A stretch of 64,000 nucleotides of DNA from Vibrio sp. Isolate34 (GTDB taxonomy: Bacteria; Pseudomonadota; Gammaproteobacteria; Enterobacterales; Vibrionaceae), in NCBI RefSeq assembly GCF_022397915.1, contig NZ_JAKEUO010000006.1, positions 66,192 to 130,191 on the forward strand. Reading direction: 5' to 3'. The notes beneath the pieces were generated by a model. The model did no database searches, had not been told where the DNA came from, and saw nothing but the letters and a program-made list of their open reading frames with translations. The stretch's first letter is position 1. Each line of letters opens with the position of its first letter. This document shows, in pieces, positions 28,475 to 37,137 of the stretch. The translations under genes and the position numbers were made by a program.

Positions 28475-29485
28475 CTATGGCAATGCTTGACCACGTGAGT
28501 ACACGTATAAGTTGTACCACTCTTCACGAGTGAGATTAATCTGAGTCGCAACTGCAGACGCCTTGATTCGGTCTAGATTGGTAGTGCCGATGACAGGTTG
28601 AATACCTGCTGGATGACGAAGTAAAAACGCCAGCACAATCGCTTCACTTTCTACGCCATATTGATTCGCTAACTGCGCGACATAATGTGCGGTCTTTTTC
28701 ACGTTCTCGTGTTCTGAATACAAGCCTTGCTCTGCAAAACGACCTTGTGCCAAACAGCCCCAAGCTTGCAATTGAATGCCCTTCATTTGGCAATGCTCAA
28801 GCGTACCTGCAGCAAAATCAGATTGATGGTGCCCTTGCGAGTTAATCATCACGCCATCATTAAGCCAATCAAGCTTTGCCAAGCTCATTTCAATTTGATT
28901 CGCGACAATAGGCTGACCAAGCGCCGACTGTAGATACTGGATTTGGTGACTGTTCATGTTAGACACACCGAAGAAATCCACCTTGCCTTGAGCTTTCAGG
29001 TTCTCAAGCGTTCTTGCCAGTTCATCCAATTCCATCAGGGGATCAGGGCGATGCAAAAGCAACACGTCGAGCTTTTCGGTATTCAGACGGTTCAGAATGC
29101 CTTCTACCGATTGGCTTACCCAATCTGCCGAGAAATCATAGCGGCCCACGTTGCCCTCACCTTCAAAGCGAATACCACACTTGGATTGAATGAACATCTG
29201 GTCACGCAGTTCAGGTGCTTGTTGTAACGCTTGACCAAAGGCTTGCTCTGCCTTATTGAAAGTATAAATGTCAGCATGATCAAACAGGTTGATTCCCGAC
29301 TCCAGTGCTGTGTCGATTACGCTACGTGTTTGAGCTACATCTGCAGTCGTGACCGGGGTGTCGTTCCAACCACCTCCAAGCCCCATGCATCCATAGGCGA
29401 TTTGCCCAACACCCTCTAGGTGGTTTGATAGTGGGATGTTCTTTTGATTATCGTTTTTGTTTGTTGAATCAATGCTGTTCGTCAT
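28475..29485 (-). CDS. aldo/keto reductase, YdhF-like
   Basis: NADPH-dependent TIM-barrel oxidoreductase of 336 residues. The catalytic tetrad is visible: Asp and Tyr in NLFDHADIYTFNKAE (about residues 69-83), Lys in IQSKCGI (about 101) and His in LLLHRPDP (about 146). The cofactor-binding end PVIGTTNLDRI is present. It resembles E. coli YdhF. It heads an operon with the GlcG-like gene and is divergent from a LysR gene 142 bp away that probably controls it. Substrate unknown. Confidence 0.88.
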   Translation of the reverse strand: MTNSIDSTNKNDNQKNIPLSNHLEGVGQIAYGCMGLGGGWNDTPVTTADVAQTRSVIDTALESGINLFDHADIYTFNKAEQAFGQALQQAPELRDQMFIQSKCGIRFEGEGNVGRYDFSADWVSQSVEGILNRLNTEKLDVLLLHRPDPLMELDELARTLENLKAQGKVDFFGVSNMNSHQIQYLQSALGQPIVANQIEMSLAKLDWLNDGVMINSQGHHQSDFAAGTLEHCQMKGIQLQAWGCLAQGRFAEQGLYSEHENVKKTAHYVAQLANQYGVESEAIVLAFLLRHPAGIQPVIGTTNLDRIKASAVATQINLTREEWYNLYVYSRGQALP

Positions 29486-29575
29486 ACCTGATCTCGCTTA
29501 GAAGGTTTGATACCAATAAATATGCCCCTATCATATTGTTCTTTTGGAAAAACAGAATATGCTAGTTACGAAATA

Positions 29576-29597
29576 ATTGTTTGATATAGCGAACAAT
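29576..29597. promoter_or_regulatory. candidate LysR-type operator
   Basis: ATTGTT-N10-AACAAT is a perfect 6-bp inverted repeat of the T-N11-A class, located 31 bp before the LysR start and in the gap shared with the aldo/keto reductase gene. Confidence 0.45.
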
Positions 29598-29627
29598 GAA
29601 AATAGACAGCTTTGAAGGAATACGCGA

Positions 29628-30512
29628 ATGAACGAGCACAAAAGAATAGAACGATTGATCCTATTTGTAGAACTTGCTCAACAACTTAACTTTACCAAGG
29701 CAGCGGAAAAGCTTGGTATATCCAAGAGCTACCTTTCAGAACAAATTAAACGACTAGAAAGCGACTTACAGTGCCCTCTTCTTGTAAGAACCACCCGCAG
29801 TGTTCGACTAACCCAAGAAGGCGAACGTGCCCTAAAGCAAGGTTTAACGATCCGCTCTCAAGTATTGCAGCTTGAGCGCAGTGTTTCAGAACAACACGAC
29901 ATCGTCAAAGGCACGTTACGCCTTACTGCACCAAAGATGTTTACAGAGGTGTTCCTGTTCGATATCTGCCAGCAATTTAGACAGCAATACCCTGAGGTTC
30001 GCTTTGAGATTAATAGCAGTTACACCAACTTCAATCTCAACCAAGATGATATCGATATCGCCTTTCGTGCCACCAATACCCCACCAGATAACATGATCGC
30101 GAAACGATTGATTACCTACCAACACGATTTGGTTGCAACGCCCAGCTATCTTAATCAATTTGGTCGCCCCACCAGCGTGAGCGATTTAAGTCATCATCAA
30201 TGTTTAGCGACACTGCATCAAACCGAATGGCCTTTAAAATCGGCGAATATCGATGTGTCAGGCTGGCTATCAAGTAATGACAATCACTTACTCAAGCAGC
30301 AAGCCATGGTAGGAAGCGGCATTATTCGTATCGCGAGTTATTACGTAGACAAAGAAGTTGAGCGTGGCGCACTAGAACGAGTATTACCTGATGAGTGCCT
30401 GCAGCAAGGGAACAGTATTTACCTGTTCTATCCGCAAGTCATCTACCCAGCTAAAAAGCATCAAGTGTTTATTAAGTTTGTTCAGAATTACTTTGAAAGT
30501 TTAAGTCGATAA
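29628..30512 (+). CDS. LysR-family transcriptional regulator
   Basis: A 294-residue regulator with the winged helix-turn-helix at residues 10-65 (LNFTKAAEKLGISKSYLSEQIKRLE) and an effector-binding domain from about 90 (GTLRLTAPKMF). The sequence is of the group that includes many AaeR/DsdC-unrelated regulators of oxidoreductases. It is divergent from the aldo/keto reductase/GlcG operon and likely regulates it. A strong terminator ends it, and an aerolysin-like reading frame starts inside the T tract of that terminator. Confidence 0.92.
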   Translation: MNEHKRIERLILFVELAQQLNFTKAAEKLGISKSYLSEQIKRLESDLQCPLLVRTTRSVRLTQEGERALKQGLTIRSQVLQLERSVSEQHDIVKGTLRLTAPKMFTEVFLFDICQQFRQQYPEVRFEINSSYTNFNLNQDDIDIAFRATNTPPDNMIAKRLITYQHDLVATPSYLNQFGRPTSVSDLSHHQCLATLHQTEWPLKSANIDVSGWLSSNDNHLLKQQAMVGSGIIRIASYYVDKEVERGALERVLPDECLQQGNSIYLFYPQVIYPAKKHQVFIKFVQNYFESLSR

Positions 30513-30543
30513 AATGATGGGTTAGTTAACTCGATCGATACAT

Positions 30544-30586
30544 AAAAAATGCAGCAACAATCGAAGGTTGTCTGCTGCATTTTTTG
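30544..30586 (+). terminator. terminator after the LysR gene
   Basis: Arms AAAAAATGCAGCA and TGCTGCATTTTTT with an inner CAA/TTG pairing and six T. Confidence 0.8.
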
Positions 30587-31237
30587 ATCCTACCGGTCGA
30601 TAACTTCTCTTACACACTTGATAGCACGGCATTTTCTCATGGTGAGGTTAGCGAACCAAAACAAGCGCTGATTAATACAGTGTCGGCTTACGCGATTAAT
30701 GACGGCGACGAACCGAAGCAGATCATCGTTGACCTTCACTTTGAGCAATCTACCCAGTGGCGAAAAACCAACAGCTTTGACCTCTCAGAATCAGTAACGA
30801 TCAACGAGAACTTTACTTGGTCTCAGGTTGGGAAAACAGATGTAACAGTAGTGCTTGAACAAGACCAACGTTTCTCTGACACCAACAATGGTTCTCACTC
30901 TGAATCTACAGAGCGACAAGCGATCATCACTGTGCCTGCTAGTTCTGTTTTGCCGTTTAGAGTCGAGTTTTATCGCTCAAGTATCTCTTACCCGTACCGC
31001 ATCAAAGCGAACATAAGCTACGATGTCAATTTCACCGGATTCTTACGCTATAGCGGCAATGCACTAAGTTCACACCCAACAAACCGTCCAACAATCTCAC
31101 ACACCTTCACCATGGGTGCTAACAGCGAAGAACAAGCGAACATTCGCTATCAATGGGATCACCGTTACATTCCTGGTGAGATGAAATGGTGGGATTGGAG
31201 TTGGGCGATTAACGCGAATGGGTTAACACTGACTTAA
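30584..31237 (+). CDS. aerolysin-fold (ETX/MTX2-like) pore-forming toxin domain, probably 5'-truncated
   Basis: A 217-residue frame whose sequence looks like the pore-forming domain of the epsilon-toxin/Mtx2 branch of aerolysins: an initial strand (AYAINDGDEPKQIIVDLHFE), a Ser/Thr-rich amphipathic stretch that would be the membrane hairpin (about residues 65-115, with SDTNNGSHSESTERQA), then ITVPASSVLPFRVEFYR and SYPYRIKANISYDVNFTG. No ATG or GTG with a ribosome site lies near the 5' end; the first usable codon is a TTG inside the preceding gene's terminator, and there is no signal peptide or receptor-binding domain. So this is most likely the 3' part of a lost toxin gene, but a leaderless cytosolic form cannot be excluded. 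Family assignment is by pattern only. Confidence 0.5.
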   Translation: MILPVDNFSYTLDSTAFSHGEVSEPKQALINTVSAYAINDGDEPKQIIVDLHFEQSTQWRKTNSFDLSESVTINENFTWSQVGKTDVTVVLEQDQRFSDTNNGSHSESTERQAIITVPASSVLPFRVEFYRSSISYPYRIKANISYDVNFTGFLRYSGNALSSHPTNRPTISHTFTMGANSEEQANIRYQWDHRYIPGEMKWWDWSWAINANGLTLT

Positions 31238-31311
31238 AAGTGAAATCACAACGAAACAAAAGTTTGCGCTAATGGGGTCGATTATCGACAGGGATTCCAT
31301 CAGGAGGATCT

Positions 31312-31509
31312 ATGAAGCACTGCCCATTTTGTTCAACAGAATTGATCGTGAGAGACGATGTGAAACTGTGTCCACGACATGACATCGGCGACTGCTATTT
31401 TGATGGCTACGAGCAGCACCAGCTTGAGCATCATCAATTTTTGTCCAACCAACGAGAGCCCGCTTTTGACATCGTAGAGCTGTCGCTGACTGATGCAGAG
31501 AAGCACTAA
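31312..31509 (+). CDS. zinc-ribbon-like small protein
   Basis: A 65-residue protein with a very strong ribosome site (AGGAGG five bases before the ATG). The N-terminus MKHCPFCSTELI and the later LCPRHDIGDC give Cys-x2-Cys and Cys/His groups typical of a small zinc ribbon; the C-terminal half is acidic and His-rich (YEQHQLEHHQF). No signal peptide. It may bind zinc and a partner protein or nucleic acid; the family is not one I can name. It is followed by a terminator shared with the convergent DUF2058 gene. Confidence 0.72.
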   Translation: MKHCPFCSTELIVRDDVKLCPRHDIGDCYFDGYEQHQLEHHQFLSNQREPAFDIVELSLTDAEKH

Positions 31510-31536
31510 ACAAGTCATCATATTCAGCCTAAATTT

Positions 31537-31571
31537 GAAAGCCCCAATGTCTAAGACATCAGGGCTTTTTA
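31537..31571. terminator. bidirectional terminator
   Basis: Arms AAAGCCC/GGGCTTT with inner ATGTC/GACAT pairing and a T tract. Confidence 0.75.
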
Positions 31572-31619
31572 TCTTTACGTCACCTGACGCAGCGAATCAG
31601 GGTATGGTTAAATCAAGAG

Positions 31620-32141
31620 TTACCACATTAGATCATCTGGGATCACGAAATCTTTGTACGGGTCATCTTCGTCTACTTCATCAGATGTTGCTGCTTGAGT
31701 ATCAACGATTGACTCTTCATCGCGCATCGCAATCTTGTTCGCTACAGATGTTGGGATAACAACATAGCTCTCGCCTTGACGTGCAATACTTAAGATACCT
31801 TTACTTAGTTGCTTTTGAGTCAGCTCTTCTACGTATAGGTATTTCACTAAAGTACCATCGGTGAAGTTGTATTTGATGTCGCCATCCTTCGATTCGATTT
31901 TGTTCATCTCAATCAGCTGTTTCACTTGAGCTTTGATTTCTTTGCTCAACTGTTGGTCTTTCAGCTGTTGGTTTAACTCTTTATCTTTCGCTTGCTGCGC
32001 CAGTTTGGTTTCTTCTGCTGCCGCTTTTGCTTCACGTGCTTGAACGCGAGACTTTTTCGAGCCTTTCTTCGCCTTCTTTAATTTTTTCTCATTTACCAAG
32101 CCAGCTTTAAGCATCTGCTCTTGGAGTGTTAACTTTGCCAT
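31620..32141 (-). CDS. DUF2058 family protein (YaiL-like)
   Basis: A 173-residue, highly charged cytoplasmic protein. The N-terminus MAKLTLQEQMLKAGLVNEKK and the Lys/Ala/Gln-rich coiled-coil-like region (residues 20-85) are characteristic of DUF2058, as is YNFTDGTLVKYLYVEELTQ in the second half. E. coli YaiL is the reference. It has been linked to nucleic acid or ribosome association by composition only; function is not established. Transcribed alone on the minus strand. Confidence 0.88.
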   Translation of the reverse strand: MAKLTLQEQMLKAGLVNEKKLKKAKKGSKKSRVQAREAKAAAEETKLAQQAKDKELNQQLKDQQLSKEIKAQVKQLIEMNKIESKDGDIKYNFTDGTLVKYLYVEELTQKQLSKGILSIARQGESYVVIPTSVANKIAMRDEESIVDTQAATSDEVDEDDPYKDFVIPDDLMW

Positions 32142-32537
32142 GACTTTCCCAGTTCAGGATTAAAAACGGGACCATCATACCTGTTTTTGAGGAATCTGTT
32201 TACTGAACAATGGCAAAATTTATGCTGATAGAGCAAGGCGGTTAACGTTATCCCTTATCGTGATTCACAGCATCCATTTCTGGTTATTTCACGACCTATG
32301 ATGTCCACGAAAACACACCGCTAGTGACTTACCCTCAAATCCAAATCGTTCATCTATTTGTTTGCGTGCGCGCGTATCACTTATCATTCCGACAAAGCAA
32401 TATGTTAGTTTTCAATGATTAATCAAATTTATAAAACCATGGCATATATCTAATATTTGGATAATTCTGATAGAGTTATAACTCCAATGTCATAACTCTT
32501 TACTACGTTATTCTTTAAATCAACCAGTAAGGATAAC
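32142..32537. other. intergenic region upstream of the sphingomyelinase gene
   Basis: Spacer of about 400 bp without a convincing gene. The 12-bp perfect palindrome GAGTTATAACTC at 32473-32484, with its half ATAACTC repeated at 32492-32498, lies about 60 bp before the sphingomyelinase start and is a candidate operator. Confidence 0.45.
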
Positions 32538-32543
32538 GTGAAA

Positions 32544-33878
32544 ATGAAAACTCAATGGACTTGCCTGAGTGCATTACTTGCATCAGCTTCATTCATTTCA
32601 ACCTCGGCGATTGCAGATACCGATGTGTACCTGACCAATAACACCAACCAAGTGATGACGATTCAAGCCAACCATAGCGGCACTGATCTACTTCAACTTG
32701 GCGACGAGTGGCAACAGCATGTTGAGCAGATTGGCCCGTGGGAAACGAAGAAGCTGATCAGTTTCAATCGTTGGACAGGCGTAAAATCCGGTAAGACGTA
32801 CGAGTTTGACACCGTGGTATCAAACTCTATTGGCGAAAGTGTCACACTCAATCAAACCATGAAGGGGCACTGGTACAACTCAACACTGCAACACGGTTTG
32901 AGCGCAGCAGACGTGAATTTAACACTACATGATGATCGCAATATTCATCGTAGCTCGACCAATGCTTTTGATGTGAATACTGAGCTTGCCTTCAAAGCTG
33001 ATAACACCGCTCGCTACGATGATATTTACTACACCATCACCCCACAGAAAGTGGACGAACAACCAGAGCCAGACGCCAACACGCTGAAAGTCATGACCTA
33101 CAATATCTGGGCCCTCCCCGCTATCGCTTCACACATCGGTGATCGTTACGACCTCATCCCTCAATACGTTAAGGGCTACGATGTATTAGCTCTTCAAGAA
33201 GTGTTTGCCAACGGACGAGATGAATTCCTGCGTGAACTGGCAAAAGAGTATCCTTACCAAACTAAGATGCTCGATAAAGATGGCATCAACATCTATGACG
33301 GCGGCGTGATCATTGTGAGCCGCTACCCTATTGTCAACGAAGCACAATACGTATTCCCTGATTGTACGGGCACAGATTGTTTTGCCGATAAAGGCGTGAA
33401 TTACGCTGAAGTCATCAAAAACGGTCAGGCTTACCATGTGTTTGGTACGCACACCGCCTCATTCGATACGGACACGGCGCGTGATTATCGTCAGCGTCAA
33501 TTTAGACAGATGCGTGAGCTAGCTCAATCACTGAATATACCAACTTCTGAAACGGTGATTTACAGCGGCGATTTCAACGTCAACAAACTTAAATTCCCAA
33601 GCGACTACCAACAGATGTTCGCCAACCTGCAAGCCACTGAGCCTGAGTACTCAGGTTATACAACTTCAACCTTTGATCCTCGCATCAATAACTTTGCTGG
33701 TGAACCCATGTCTGGCGGAGAAAACGTCGAATATCTCGATTACGTGGTGGTGAGCTCGGAATACGGGCAAAAAACTCACAACAATAACCGTGTTGATGTT
33801 CCTCGCTCGACTAGCGGTGAATTATGGAAACACTACAACCTTTCCGATCACTTCCCTGTTAGTGCTGTCATCAAGTAA
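32544..33878 (+). CDS. secreted sphingomyelinase C / hemolysin
   Basis: Exported phosphodiesterase that cleaves sphingomyelin (possibly phosphatidylcholine) of host membranes. The signal peptide ends STSAIA at about residue 24. An N-terminal beta-rich domain (to about 170) precedes the endonuclease/exonuclease/phosphatase-fold catalytic domain, which shows MTYNIWALP (Asn), LALQEVF (metal-binding Glu), FGTHTAS (His), YSGDFNVN (Asp/Asn) and LSDHFPVSA (catalytic His). Its beta-hairpin region differs from Bacillus enzymes. The ATG at 32544 is preceded by AAGGA ten bases away; a GTG two codons upstream is the alternative start. A putative chaperone-like gene follows after 15 bp in the same operon. 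Expected to act outside the cell as a virulence or nutrient enzyme. Confidence 0.88.
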   Translation: MKTQWTCLSALLASASFISTSAIADTDVYLTNNTNQVMTIQANHSGTDLLQLGDEWQQHVEQIGPWETKKLISFNRWTGVKSGKTYEFDTVVSNSIGESVTLNQTMKGHWYNSTLQHGLSAADVNLTLHDDRNIHRSSTNAFDVNTELAFKADNTARYDDIYYTITPQKVDEQPEPDANTLKVMTYNIWALPAIASHIGDRYDLIPQYVKGYDVLALQEVFANGRDEFLRELAKEYPYQTKMLDKDGINIYDGGVIIVSRYPIVNEAQYVFPDCTGTDCFADKGVNYAEVIKNGQAYHVFGTHTASFDTDTARDYRQRQFRQMRELAQSLNIPTSETVIYSGDFNVNKLKFPSDYQQMFANLQATEPEYSGYTTSTFDPRINNFAGEPMSGGENVEYLDYVVVSSEYGQKTHNNNRVDVPRSTSGELWKHYNLSDHFPVSAVIK

Positions 33879-33893
33879 CGCGGTGAACGAATA

Positions 33894-34865
33894 ATGTATC
33901 GAGTTATATTAATCCTAATGCTCGTCGCTGTGACGAGCATTGTTGGTTATTCATGGTCATCAAGATCGATTGAAACACCGCAATCCTCTGTCCAACATAC
34001 AGAAGAAAAACAGCGGGTTTCTAAAACGACTGATGAAGATAGTCCCACAACAAATACGGCAGGCTTTTCAGACAATCACGTTTCGCAAGGTAAACAAGAC
34101 CAAGCTGAAAACCTGAACGGAAAAGCGTATGCAGAAAACCTAACTGAACTCGAAGGAAAGGCGCTACAAAATCAGCTCGATGAGTTTTGGACGCTTTGCC
34201 AACAAGCGGACAATTGCACGGAACAACTCGCTCAGTTGAAATCTGAGTTATCGATGGAATGGTTTGAACTATTAAGTGATTACCCAAATCTCGCTGCCGA
34301 TTGGCAAGTAAGGGAAAGCACAATGCCACTCGAATCTGTAGACTCTTTAGAAGCACGAGTGGAACTGTTTAAGCAGTCTGCACAAGAGGTTTGGGGAGAG
34401 TTAGCCCACCAGCTGTTCGCCGATCAATTTGCGCATTTGGATTTTACGCTTCGCGCGAACACACTTGAGGAAATTGAGCCCACTGAGTTTGTCTCACACT
34501 ATGAAGCTTTGCTCTCGGAATGGGAAAGTAAAACGGGAACGATAGACGCAGAAACTCAGGCTCAAAAATACGAGCTTGTTGTGTCACTACTGCCAAACAG
34601 TTACAGTTCTGCCGAGCTGGCGACCATCAAGGCTGAACTTCAAGAAACATATTTAGATGCAGAACAGGCCGATAATATCGCTGAGCGTGAACAACAAGTG
34701 GCGCAACAACAGCAGACAGTGATGACGTATCACGAACAACTGGATCAATTGAAATCGACCTTAGGCTCTCAACGTTCTGCAAATCATGCTAATTGGGATA
34801 CACAACAATGGAACGACCACTATCAACAACAAATAACTGAATTTCGTGAGCAGTTCTTTGAATAA
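33894..34865 (+). CDS. putative lipase chaperone (LifO)-like membrane-anchored protein
   Basis: A 323-residue protein with one N-terminal transmembrane anchor (about residues 4-20), a low-complexity spacer (25-75) and a long, charged, alpha-helical periplasmic domain rich in Gln and Glu (75-323). This layout is that of lipase-specific foldases, and a block such as LEARVELFKQSAQEVWGE followed by FADQFAHLDF resembles the helical repeats of LifO; however, the RxxFDY signature of true lipase foldases is not clear. It starts 15 bp after the sphingomyelinase gene, so it may help fold or secrete that enzyme, much as PlcR does for PlcH in Pseudomonas. Function is inferred from layout and position. 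Confidence 0.55.
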   Translation: MYRVILILMLVAVTSIVGYSWSSRSIETPQSSVQHTEEKQRVSKTTDEDSPTTNTAGFSDNHVSQGKQDQAENLNGKAYAENLTELEGKALQNQLDEFWTLCQQADNCTEQLAQLKSELSMEWFELLSDYPNLAADWQVRESTMPLESVDSLEARVELFKQSAQEVWGELAHQLFADQFAHLDFTLRANTLEEIEPTEFVSHYEALLSEWESKTGTIDAETQAQKYELVVSLLPNSYSSAELATIKAELQETYLDAEQADNIAEREQQVAQQQQTVMTYHEQLDQLKSTLGSQRSANHANWDTQQWNDHYQQQITEFREQFFE

Positions 34866-34885
34866 TATAGGGTCAGACAGTCAAG

Positions 34886-35920
34886 CTAAGTTAAACCGTC
34901 ACGAAACTGCGCGGGCGTTTTACTCAACCAACCTTTAAACGCCCTTCTGAAGTTAGCAGGATCGTTATAGCCAAGCCTTTCACCGATGTCATCAATACTC
35001 ATGCTTGTGCCAAGCAATAGCTCTTTGGCTAATACGACCCGAACTTCAGTAAGTAACGCTTGATAACTCGAATTGTGAGAGACCAGTTCTCGTCTGAGTG
35101 TGCGTGAACTGCAACCAAACTCTACCGCGAGTTGTTCTATAGTCGGGAAGCTACCTGCAGTTTGATAAAAGATCGTTTTGATCTGATCAGTTAATAGATG
35201 TTCCGAATCCAACGTCTCCACTATCGACTGACAAGAAGCGAGATAGCGTTTTAGCGTTGCGGCATCATGGGTGGCTAATGTTTGTGATAAAACCGAGGCG
35301 TCGAAGTGCAGTTCGCAAAAGGTCTCTCCAAAAGCCACCGGACACTGAAAGCGTTCATCATAAAGCTTGACATAACTTGGCTGAACATAAGGGAAAGACA
35401 ATGTTTGAATGGCTAATTCGTCTCCCGTTAACTCCTTGAACAAAGAAACAATCGAACTAAGGAAATACTCGTTACAGAATGGAAGCAGCTCTCCTACCTC
35501 CAAGGTGTTTTCAATTTGGATGACCGCGTGTTTACCATCAACAATCAGCTTAACCGAGAAGATAGGCCCGTTTAAACGCAGGTATTTAAAGCCCGACTTA
35601 ATCGCCTCACCTACATTCTGACTGGTCGACAGCGCATAGCCCAACACACCGAAGTGGCTCAAGCTGGCATGTTCTCCTAACCATAGCCCCAAACCATCGT
35701 GAGGAAAGCTCTGGTTAGCCGCACTAAAGATGGACAGCTTATCCGCGTAAGTCAGCTTCCCATTTGGGTTTTGCCAATCTAGGCTTTCTAACCCGGCACC
35801 AACAAGCAGTGTTTCAATATCCACGCCTCTTTGCGCCAATGTATTCAGCAATAACGCGACATCCAATGTGCCCAATTGGTGGCGATGCTCCGTTGGCATG
35901 TACTCCGCGATAACTTCCAA
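34886..35920 (-). CDS. AraC-family transcriptional regulator
   Basis: A 344-residue regulator with an N-terminal arabinose-binding-domain-like sensor region (PF12625 type, about residues 20-200; GLGLWLGEHASLSHFGVLGYALS is characteristic) and a C-terminal AraC DNA-binding domain with two helix-turn-helix motifs (about 245-344; SIDDIGERLGYNDPANFRRAFKGW). This class often responds to fatty acids, amino acid derivatives or lipids. It is divergent from the DUF2804/sterol-desaturase pair 170 bp away and probably controls those genes. Confidence 0.9.
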   Translation of the reverse strand: MEVIAEYMPTEHRHQLGTLDVALLLNTLAQRGVDIETLLVGAGLESLDWQNPNGKLTYADKLSIFSAANQSFPHDGLGLWLGEHASLSHFGVLGYALSTSQNVGEAIKSGFKYLRLNGPIFSVKLIVDGKHAVIQIENTLEVGELLPFCNEYFLSSIVSLFKELTGDELAIQTLSFPYVQPSYVKLYDERFQCPVAFGETFCELHFDASVLSQTLATHDAATLKRYLASCQSIVETLDSEHLLTDQIKTIFYQTAGSFPTIEQLAVEFGCSSRTLRRELVSHNSSYQALLTEVRVVLAKELLLGTSMSIDDIGERLGYNDPANFRRAFKGWLSKTPAQFRDGLT

Positions 35921-36090
35921 TTAAATCCCCTTATACTGAGCCTATTCCCACGCTCATCACTACCCAGCTTCAACAACCCAAGCTAACAAAATCGTGATTG
36001 ACAACCTACTCTTGTCCGATTATGACCTCCCAATTCTACGCAACTCGCCGCACAATGCTGTTAATTGTTAAATTTATGTGAACCATCGCA

Positions 36091-37104
36091 ATGATAAAAA
36101 CAAACCCTGCTCCACACAGTTTGATTGATTCTAATGGTCAGCCAACCATTGGGCATTTCGATGGCATTCCAAAACATCTCAACATAGAAAAATTCGACTA
36201 TCGAAACGCCATGGACGCAAAAGCAAACCCGTGGCAAAAGTACTTCCATTACAAGCAGTTTCAGTTTGTCAGCATTGTTACCGAGACTCACATAATCGGC
36301 GTAGCCATTGCTGACATTCGTTATCTGAGTTCGGCGTTTTGTTACGTCTACGACATCCAGAATAACGAGTTAGAAGAGGGCTCATGGTTACGACCTCTGG
36401 GCTTTGATAAACAAGTAACGAGCTCACCATTTGAAGGTACGACAAACATCGCAGGACAAAGCATCGTGTTTGATATTGAGAACGGACAATGGAATGTTTC
36501 ACTGAACACGAAACTCATTAAAGGCAAAATTTGCTTAGAGCCAGAAAGCGACAGCTTACCCATGGCAATGTGCAGCCCTACGGGTTACTCAGGCTGGACC
36601 TATACCCAAAAGCATAACGCGTTAAAAGTAACGGGCAGCCTTGAAATTAATCAACAGCCTATCTCCCTAGAGCAAGCTCGTACTGGGTATGATTTCTCTG
36701 CGGGATACATGAGGCGCGAAACCAGTTGGCGCTGGGCAAGCATCAATTCACTTGCCGGACAGAAAAGTATTGGCTTAAACCTCGCAGCGGGCGTGAACGA
36801 AACCGGTACTTGCGAGAACGTATTGTGGGTTGATGGCTCTAGACACCTACTTAACCCCGTGCACTTTATGTTTAACCGAGATGATATCGACCGCCCTTGG
36901 ACAATCACATCGCAAGATGGGCGCATCAACCTGACGTTTACCCCTATTAACCAACGCAGTGAAAAGCTCAATTTATGGGTACTTAAAAGTAACTTCCGTC
37001 AGTTCATCGGCCGCTTTTCAGGTTCAATTCAAGACAACGATGGGATCATCCATCAGATAGAGAATGTGCTTGGTCTTACCGAAGATCATTTCGCTCGTTG
37101 GTAG
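36091..37104 (+). CDS. DUF2804 family protein
   Basis: A 337-residue protein of the DUF2804 family, beta-rich and cytoplasmic by sequence. Family blocks are WQKYFHYKQFQFVSI (about residue 49), GYSGWTYTQKHNALKVTG (about 165), MRRETSWRWAS (about 210) and the final GRFSGSI. DUF2804 proteins are often found beside lipid- or sterol-modifying genes, and their activity is not established. The start is an ATG at 36091. It forms an operon with the sterol desaturase-like gene 33 bp downstream. Confidence 0.85.
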   Translation: MIKTNPAPHSLIDSNGQPTIGHFDGIPKHLNIEKFDYRNAMDAKANPWQKYFHYKQFQFVSIVTETHIIGVAIADIRYLSSAFCYVYDIQNNELEEGSWLRPLGFDKQVTSSPFEGTTNIAGQSIVFDIENGQWNVSLNTKLIKGKICLEPESDSLPMAMCSPTGYSGWTYTQKHNALKVTGSLEINQQPISLEQARTGYDFSAGYMRRETSWRWASINSLAGQKSIGLNLAAGVNETGTCENVLWVDGSRHLLNPVHFMFNRDDIDRPWTITSQDGRINLTFTPINQRSEKLNLWVLKSNFRQFIGRFSGSIQDNDGIIHQIENVLGLTEDHFARW

Positions 37105-37137
37105 CGCGCCTAGTCACGAAGAAAAAAGGAACAAGAA

